From NCBI GenBank assembly GCA_001430745.1, contig KQ482066.1:401920-415715 (forward strand): a stretch of 13,796 nucleotides of DNA. The letters are read 5' to 3'. The notes beneath the pieces were generated by a model. It was given only the letters and a program-made list of their open reading frames with translations, had not been told where the DNA came from and ran no database searches. The first letter of the stretch is position 1. Each line of letters begins with the position of its first letter. This stretch comes from Auxenochlorella pyrenoidosa (taxonomy: Eukaryota; Chlorophyta; Trebouxiophyceae; Chlorellales; Chlorellaceae). Below, one piece after another: positions 7,679-13,796 of this stretch. The translations under genes were made by a program, and so were the position numbers.

Positions 7679-10600
7679 CTATCCCCCGGGCGGCGCCTGC
7701 TGCTGCCACTGATGCTGCTGCTGCGGGGGCTGCTGCTGCTCTCCGCCCTCCTCTGCCCAGTGCACCGCCTTGCGCTGCCGCTTCTGGGCCGGCTCCTCGC
7801 CATCCTCCCCGCCCGCCCACGACGGCGCCGGCGACACGGTGCCGTCAGCTGCCGCCGCCGCTGGTCCTGTGCTGGGCGCTGGGGGCGAGGTGCCACGCGG
7901 CGCCAGCGTGGCGGCGGTGGACGGCACGCGCAGCATGCCGCCTTCCAGGCCGGAGCTGGGCGGCGCCTGGAACTCCGAGTACTCGGTGTCATCGATGATG
8001 TTCTGGTCTGCAGCAGGAAGAAGGAGGGGAGATAGGGCTGGGGTGGCAGGGAGGGGCAGGCAGAGGACGAGGCGCAGAGAGGGGCGGGTCGGGCACGTGC
8101 TTGGAGACTCAACAATGCTCAGGTCCATGGGACAGATCACACACAGGCGGGCGGCTCTGCAGGCATCACCGCGCCTGCGCTGGCAGCGGCGTGCAGCGAC
8201 GCCACCTTCAAGGCATGCGACAGCTGCTGCCCAGCGGCGGCAGCCCGCCTGCAAGGTGCGCCGCCGTTGGGCCCCTCCCACGCAGACACCACGACCCGGT
8301 GCCTGTGAGCGCGCAGCACTCACCCAGCACCTCCTCCTCGTCGTCATTCCCAAACTCCACCTCTTCTCCCTCGCCCTCATCGCCCAGGCCTGCAGGGGGG
8401 CGCAGAGTTGGGAGGGGGGCATCAGTGCAGGGAGCAGCCTGGGAGGGCCGCAGCCGGGGCGGCCCAGCGTGTGGGCACCAGGTGCCCTTCACCAGGCGCC
8501 AGGTCAAGCGCGGCACCAGCCTCCACACCCGAGGAGATCCCAGCTGGGCCCGGCCAATGGGCAATCGCTGACAGCAACATCAGTGCGGCACCCACCCAGC
8601 GAGCTGCGGGTGGTGGTGGTGATGGTAGGCTCAAGCGCCGCCGCTGCTGGGCGGGAAGGGCGGCCGCGGCGGCGGCGCAGCACCCCACGCGCCCGTGCCC
8701 GGCGGCGGCGGCGCCGCCGCCTGCTGCTGCTGGCGCTGCTGCTGCGCCAGCTGGTGCCGCGTTTGGGTCACCCCGCCGTGGTGGTGGTGCAGCACGGTGC
8801 CTGTGAGGGCAGCCATCTCTGCAGGTGTGTGGGGAAGCAAGGGGGCCTTGTGCCACGGGAACCGCATGCCTTCCCTCCCCAATGCTGAGGGAGGGTAAGA
8901 GGCACACGAGAGGGCTGGCGGCATGCCTGAACACGCAGCGCTGCATAAACAGCACACAGGCCTGGCAGGCCAGCGAGTGTCGCTGCCACGAGCTGCAGAC
9001 CAGAGGCACAGCGTAGCTGAATGGGAGCGGGCCCAGCGGGCGCACCTGCGGTCACGTCGGGCGCGTGCTTGCTGCTGAGCGCCTGCGCGCCCGGCAGGTC
9101 TGCGGGCGTCCAGCGCAGCCAGGGGGGCACCTCTGCCAGGTTGGTGGGCTCAAACCACTGCAGGGCGGGGAGGGAGCGCCGGGCAGGTGGGTAACAGTCA
9201 ACAAGCGGCAGCATACAGGCGAGGCGCAGGCTGGTGGCTGCTCAAAGTTGCCAGCTCAGCGCCTCCAGCTCAGACTCACCTCCAGCTCTCGGTCCAGCTT
9301 CTCAAACAGCTGGAACTCCTCCTCTGCAGAGCAGGAGGATCGAGGGCAGCAGCATCACGCCAGCGGACCGGCGGAGCGCGCAATCAAGCAAGCCGGTGCC
9401 TCTGCACAGGTGCATGCAGGCACCTTCCGTCCATGCGCGGCAGATTGCGGCAGCAGTGCCGCAGCCCCCGGGGGTGCGCGCCTGTGCGCGCCCACTGGCG
9501 GTTGAGCTCGCTCCAGCTCGGAACCACGTTCTGCGCCCGCTTGAGCCTGTCCTCATCCTGCAGGGCAGAGCCATGGGCAGCACAGTGGTACGTAAGGTGA
9601 AAGGTGTGGGCCGGGGCCACCAGGGATGCGGGCGGGAGCCGGGGAGGCACAGCAGCCTCAGCCCGCATGGCGTGCTGCAAGGGGGACCAGCCAGGGCAGC
9701 CAGGGCCTGCCACCACCACATGGGCCACACACCCCCGGGCGCCATGCAGACCTGCAGCAGCGTCTCCAGTGTCTGGCGGCGCTCCTCCATGCTGGTCTGC
9801 TGGTCAAACCTGCGGGGGGAGGGGGCAGGCCGAGGCGGGGGGGGTTGGGGATGCGGGGTCTGGGCGGTGTTGGTGGTCATTGGCTTGGAGGGCAGGGGGG
9901 GCGGGGCAATGGCTTGGCGGGCGGGGGCCCGGGGGCAGCAGATGCGCGGCGCGGATGGCAGAGCAGGGCTGCGGTGCGCGGCTGCACAAGGGCCGGGCCG
10001 GGCCCAGCACGGCTGGCTGTTCAGAGGCCCGCACCTGCCGGCGTCGATGACCTCGTTGGCCATCTCGATCTTGGTCCTCTGGATCTCGTTGCGCACCAGG
10101 CTCTCGATGGAGTCGGCGTACAGCACCTGCCCCGCGGCAGCCGCGGCCTGGGCAGCCGGGTTGGTGGGCGCCGCCGACGCGCCCCGCGCCGCATCTGCAG
10201 CAGGGCAGGAGTGGGGTCGGCGGGTGCGTGCGGAGCTGCACGGCCGGCGCAGGCGGTCGCAGGAGGCCTGGGCACAGCGGGCAGCGGGCGAGCACCCCCC
10301 GCCAGCTCAAGCGGATACCGCCGGCATGCACGTCCCAACAGCTGCAGCGCAGCTCCCAGCGCCCCCCGGCTGCTGCCCCCAGAGTTGGCCCCAGCACTCG
10401 CCTGCCACCGCCTCCAGGTGGATGACCCGCACCTCCTTGGTCTGCCCAATGCGGTGGGAGCTGCACAGGGGGCGGGATGGACGTGCAGGTCGTGTGACAC
10501 GGCGTGACGACACAAGGTCGAGGATGTGGAGACGGGTTGAGCACGGTGTGAGCTGCCTGCCTGGCTCTAAAAAGAAGGGCAGCACAGCTGCAGGCCAGTG

Positions 10601-13600
10601 CTGCCCAGCGCGGCAGCTGTGGCGCCCGGGCAGCGGGCTCAGCGGGGCTCCCAAGCTGCTGCCTCACCGAGCAATGGCCTGCTCCTCGTTCTTGGGGTTG
10701 GGGTCTGGATCGTAGATGACCACCGTGTCTGACGACTGCAGGTTCAGGCCACGGCCGGCGGCCCTGCAGGCAGCAAAGGCACCGACGGGCACACAGGCTT
10801 GGTTGTCAGGGGCGCCTGCGGGCCCAAGACGCGCCAACCACCAGCAGAGCGGGAGTAAGAGCAGGCCCGCAGAGCACACTGGCGAAGGTTGCACGTGCCA
10901 TGGCACCAGAGCTGCTGGTGACATGGAGAGGAGGGGATCAAAGGGGTCCGGCACATACCTGATCGACAGCAGGAAGATGAAGGCCTCCGAGTCCTTGGCA
11001 TTGAACTTCTGGATGGCGCCCTCCCTGCGAGAAACAGACAGAAAGGAAGCCCAGGAGTCTCGGTGGGGCCGCCTGGCACGGCCTGTCCACCCGAAAACAG
11101 CAGCACGCAAAGGCCTCGCAGGCAGCAGCACACCACGTGGCGGGGTGCCGCAAAGGCAGGCTGCTTGCCCGCTCCCTCCCCCACCTGTCCTCCAGGCTGG
11201 TGCTGCCATCGATGCGCAGGTAGCCCATGGTGCCGCCGCCCAGGCTCTGCGGGGGATGGGAACAGGCGCGGGAGGGTGGGGGTGGGAGCGGACCCGGGGG
11301 ACAAACCGGCCAGGAGCGTGCAGGTACGGGCCGCTGAGCACCCGGCGCAGGCAGCAGGCCTTGACTGGGCGCAACCGCGCATCTCGGAGGGGTGCTGCTG
11401 GTCGGCAGGGCCAGGGAGGGCAGCTGACGCATGGTGTGACAACGCGTGGCGGGGGGGGGGGCCCTACCTCTGGCAGCTGGCGCCAGCGCAGGTACACCTC
11501 GAGCAGGTCCAGCAGCTTGGTCATGGTGCTGAAGAGGAGCACCCTGCGCGGCGGGGGCGGGGCGCGGGGCGATGCCGGCATGTCGCACAGGCCAGGACCG
11601 TGACACTCCTTGGTGCCTGGGGTCAGGGCGCGCTGTGTCCGTGCCGCAGTCCCAACAGGGCAGTCCGCCTGCGTGCCCACACAAGCTGTGCCTGCTGGAC
11701 TTCCCCTTACTGGGCGGGCCGCTCGTTCAGGCATCACCCCGGCGGTAGCAGGCACTGGCAGCGGGCTGGCGCCGCCGCCGCGCGCGTGCTCACCGGTGCC
11801 CGCTCAGCTTCATCTTCACCAGGAAGCGGTCGAGGACAAGCATCTTGCCACACTGCCGCACGATGGCGTCCCCCACCGCCCACGTCTCGGGCGGGTAGCT
11901 CAGCATGGGGTGGTTGCACACCTGCCGGGGGGGATGGCACCAGCGCAGCACGGTGTGTGGGGGCGGCATGTGATGCAACGCGCTGGTGCAAACGCCAGGT
12001 CCAACCACGACTTGCTTCCTGGCTGATTACCACCCCTGGCTGGAGCACGCTCAGGTGTAAAATCCGGGTGGCGGGCGGGGGCCTGGGGGACAGGCTGCCC
12101 AGACCGAGTTGTTGCATGCAGGCGCTTTATGCGCTTCAGCTGCGTGATGGTGACAAACAGTTGAAAAGCGCACTTCGGCCGTATTGCCTCCAAACAGCTC
12201 GCTGCTGGTTTTGGAGGCAGAACGGACGAAGCGGGCCTTCCAACTGTTTGTCAGCATCGTGCAGATGAAGGGCATGGAGCGCGTCCGGGCAGCCACAGCA
12301 TGGCACGGTGGCGCAGCACAGCGCGCTTGCCTTGCGCAGCTCCATGCACTTGTTGTTGAGCGAGGCGTACTCGCGGCGGAACTTGCCCAGGAAGGGGGCC
12401 GAGGGGTCCAGCCGGATCGTGCCTGCGGGGGCGCAGGGGCGAGGTGACGCGTGAGGGGCTGGCGGCGCTGCAGGAGGCGCTGGCACGGAGCGCCAGCGCT
12501 CACGGCCAGCCTGGGCGTTGCCCACCGGCCTTTTCGGCCTGCTCCTGAAACATGGCCGCCCTGCAGCCCCCGCTGGCGGCCCCCACCCGATGCCTTGATC
12601 CACTGGTAGATGGTGGACTGGTAGGGCGACATGGCCACCTTGACCACCACCGGCACCTTGGGCGGCAGCTTGCTCTCCACATCCTCCACCTGGGGGGGTG
12701 GGGGGGTGGGGGGGGGGGGGGGCGGCGCAAGCGCGAGCGCTTGAAACAGAGTTGAATATGCTTGCAGCTGTGTCCTTCACACCCCGCCGCTTGGGCATGC
12801 GAGGGGGCCGCTCTCCGTGCACGACGGGCGGGCACCGCAGGCAGCGGCGCGCGCACCTGGCGGCGCAGCATGAAGGGCTCCAGGATCTGGTGCAGGCGGT
12901 GGATGACCACCACCCGCTTCTCCATGTCCAGCCAGTCGGCGTTGGGGTCGGCGCTGGGCTGCACTCACGGGCAGGGTGGCGATGGCGCCGTGGGGGGCGG
13001 GGGTGGCTGGTCAGCAAGCAGCCGGGCAGTGCCTGATGTGGGCACTGGGCGCTCAGCCAGCAAAGGGCAGGTTAAAGCCAGCGCGTGCACCCAGGGCACT
13101 CGGGGCTCAATTGGGGCAAATTCTGGGAGGTGCACCGAGGCTGGCGCGCTGGGCGGCACGGCTTCCAACCCTTGCTGGCTTGGCCTGGCAGGGAGTGCAC
13201 TGCATACCTGCCCACAGCAGGCGTGCTGGGGCGGCCTGCCCGCCGGCTGGCCTGCGCGGCGCGCACCTGCGTGGACGCGATCGCCTCCCCAAACCACTCT
13301 GCAAACATCTTCTTGTCGTCAAACACCTCGGGCAGCAGCAGGTTGAGCAGGCTCCACAGCTCCTGCAGGTCGTTCTGCAGCGGCGTGCCTGACAGCAGCA
13401 GGCGGCGCGCAGCTGCGGGGCAGCGGCGGGGCGGCAGGAGGGCGCGCACGGGTGAGCGCCGCCTCTGAGCAGCAGCGGCCCAGGCGGCGTGTGGCAAGAG
13501 GCCCTGGCCTTTGGCGTGGGCACCGCGTGCAGGCACAGCACATCCACCACGCTGTGCAGCTGGTGCAAACACAGCATCCAACCGCGCAGCGCCAGGCTGA

Positions 13601-13782
13601 GCCTGGACCAGGCCGGGGAGGAGGCGGGCGGGCACCCACACGTCAAGGCGTCCAGGCCCCCCTGCCCCCCCCCCACCACCACCACCCCGCCCACCCGTGA
13701 ACTTGTCCAGGTCGCGCGCCAGCTTGGACTGCCGGTCCTTCATGCGCTGCGCCTCGTCGATGATGATGTACTGCCAGTCAAT
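7679..13782 (-). CDS. BRM: BRAHMA-type SWI/SNF chromatin-remodelling ATPase (5' partial, 19 exons)
   Basis: ATP-driven motor of a nuclear SWI/SNF complex that slides or evicts nucleosomes. Exons: 13695-13782, 13267-13412, 12857-12958, 12587-12689, 12331-12422, 11794-11921, 11468-11543, 11185-11246, 10959-11024, 10668-10763, 10402-10460, 10035-10194, 9752-9809, 9482-9557, 9280-9323, 9046-9157, 8684-8818, 8324-8389, 7679-8007; 1998 nt, 665 residues visible. Motifs numbered from the first visible residue: II, DEAQ at 9-12; [11 protein letters not shown] from 37; helicase C with [12 protein letters not shown] at 221; V, GRGLNLQ at 291; VI, SHRIGQT at 321. A SnAC domain (histone-coupling) spans about 355-455. 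The wording matches plant BRM closely. The acidic Gln/Pro/Ala-rich tail carries KRQRK (632-636), a possible nuclear signal. There is no bromodomain before the stop. Motif I, HSA and QLQ would lie beyond 13796. Three introns use GC donors. The exon 17 donor (8684) is the least certain junction. Confidence 0.93.
9324..9481 (-). other. GC-AG intron in BRM (exon 14/15)
   Basis: The preceding exon must end as NRQWART plus one base and the next begins AG GAG GAG, to give NRQWARTEEEFQLF, which aligns without gaps to the plant BRM pattern NR..AR.EEE..LF. The only boundary doing this is ACAG|GCGCGC (donor at 9481). The nearby GT (CA|GTGGGC) puts the next exon out of frame. The donor hexamer is a poor GC consensus, so confidence is lower than for the others. 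Confidence 0.65.
10195..10401 (-). other. GC-AG intron in BRM (exon 11/12)
   Basis: Exon 12 starts with two bases (AT GCG GCG), so exon 11 must end in phase 1. The nearby GT sites are in phase 0 or 2. CAG|GCGAGT (donor at 10401) is in phase 1 and matches a standard donor except for the C at +2. The joined protein reads LEAVADAARG and leads into the SnAC domain. Confidence 0.8.
11922..12330 (-). other. GC-AG intron in BRM (exon 5/6), longest intron in the gene
   Basis: The conserved string CMELRK|VCNHPML is restored exactly by AAG|GCAAGC (donor 12330-12325) joined to GGCAG|GTG (acceptor ending at 11922). AAG|GCAAG is the strong form of a GC donor. At 409 nt it is the longest of the 18 introns and it carries the foldback at 12119-12285. 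Confidence 0.85.
12119..12285. repeat. Imperfect foldback (77-nt arms, 13-nt loop) inside a BRM intron
   Basis: The left arm 12119-12195 and the reverse complement of the right arm 12209-12285 align without gaps, 60 of 77 positions identical, with a 13-nt loop (12196-12208). The longest perfect block is TGACAAACAGTTG (13 nt). Several mismatches become G-U pairs in RNA: three in the BRM-sense transcript, five in the antisense one. As a result both strands translate to similar peptides here, around DKQL and CLQ; that is a by-product of the symmetry, not a gene. It could be a pre-miRNA-like hairpin, a miniature transposon or an inverted duplication. Confidence 0.9.
12692..12722 (-). repeat. Near-uninterrupted C tract upstream of a BRM 3' splice site
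   Basis: On the plus strand three runs of 7, 7 and 15 G are separated by single T. On the transcribed-sense strand this is the polypyrimidine tract, ending directly at the CAG acceptor of exon 4 (exon starts at 12689). The G-rich template strand meets the usual pattern for a G-quadruplex. Exact run lengths are prone to sequencing error. Confidence 0.85.
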
Positions 13783-13796
13783 CTGCCCAGGAGGGG

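Noticed and set aside
12119..12285. Similar peptides read on opposite strands (around DKQL and CLQ), suggesting two related overlapping genes.
   Set aside because: The similarity follows from the inverted repeat itself. The region lies in an intron between conserved BRM exons.
1..13796. Searched by eye for CRISPR arrays, tRNA or rRNA genes, insertion sequences and bacterial operons.
   Set aside because: Nothing fits. Introns, spaced poly(A) signal and protein families indicate a eukaryotic nuclear genome.

Overview
This is a GC-rich, intron-dense stretch of nuclear eukaryotic DNA, most likely from a green alga. The reasons are many short introns of about 110-410 nt, CAG/CTG-rich low-complexity coding sequence, a TGTAA poly(A)-type signal after one gene, and plant-type versions of conserved proteins. 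A Chlorella-like trebouxiophyte is my guess; that rank is inference. No prokaryotic, viral, CRISPR, tRNA or rRNA feature was found.

Layout: (1) 33-744, plus strand: the last three exons of a gene I cannot name. (2) 745-1228: convergent intergenic gap. (3) 1229-6098, minus strand: an 11-exon gene for a predicted 1095-residue protein with an N-terminal coiled coil and a Gln/Ala/Pro-rich C-terminal half; family not recognised. (4) 6099-6231: a 133-bp gap between divergent start codons, probably a shared promoter. (5) 6232-7553, plus strand: a three-exon site-2 protease (S2P, M50 family) with HEAGH, WHN and NxxP...LDG motifs, unusually compact at 327 residues and without a PDZ domain. (6) 7554-7678: a 125-bp convergent gap holding a minus-strand TGTAA. 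(7) 7679-13796, minus strand: 19 exons (665 codons) of a BRAHMA-type SWI/SNF chromatin-remodelling ATPase, from motif II to the stop codon. Its N-terminus lies beyond the window.

Gene models were assembled by hand: each junction was chosen so that reading phase is kept across the splice and, for BRM and S2P, so that conserved family sequence is continuous. The three complete reading frames each sum to a multiple of three. These junctions are predictions without transcript support.

The most interesting points are a 167-bp imperfect foldback inside a BRM intron; four apparent GC-AG introns in two neighbouring genes, three of them in BRM; a stop-free 150-nt intron that splits the S2P zinc motif between HE and GH; and the loss of the PDZ region from S2P. 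The genes have no obvious common pathway: one is chromatin remodelling, one intramembrane proteolysis, two are unknown.
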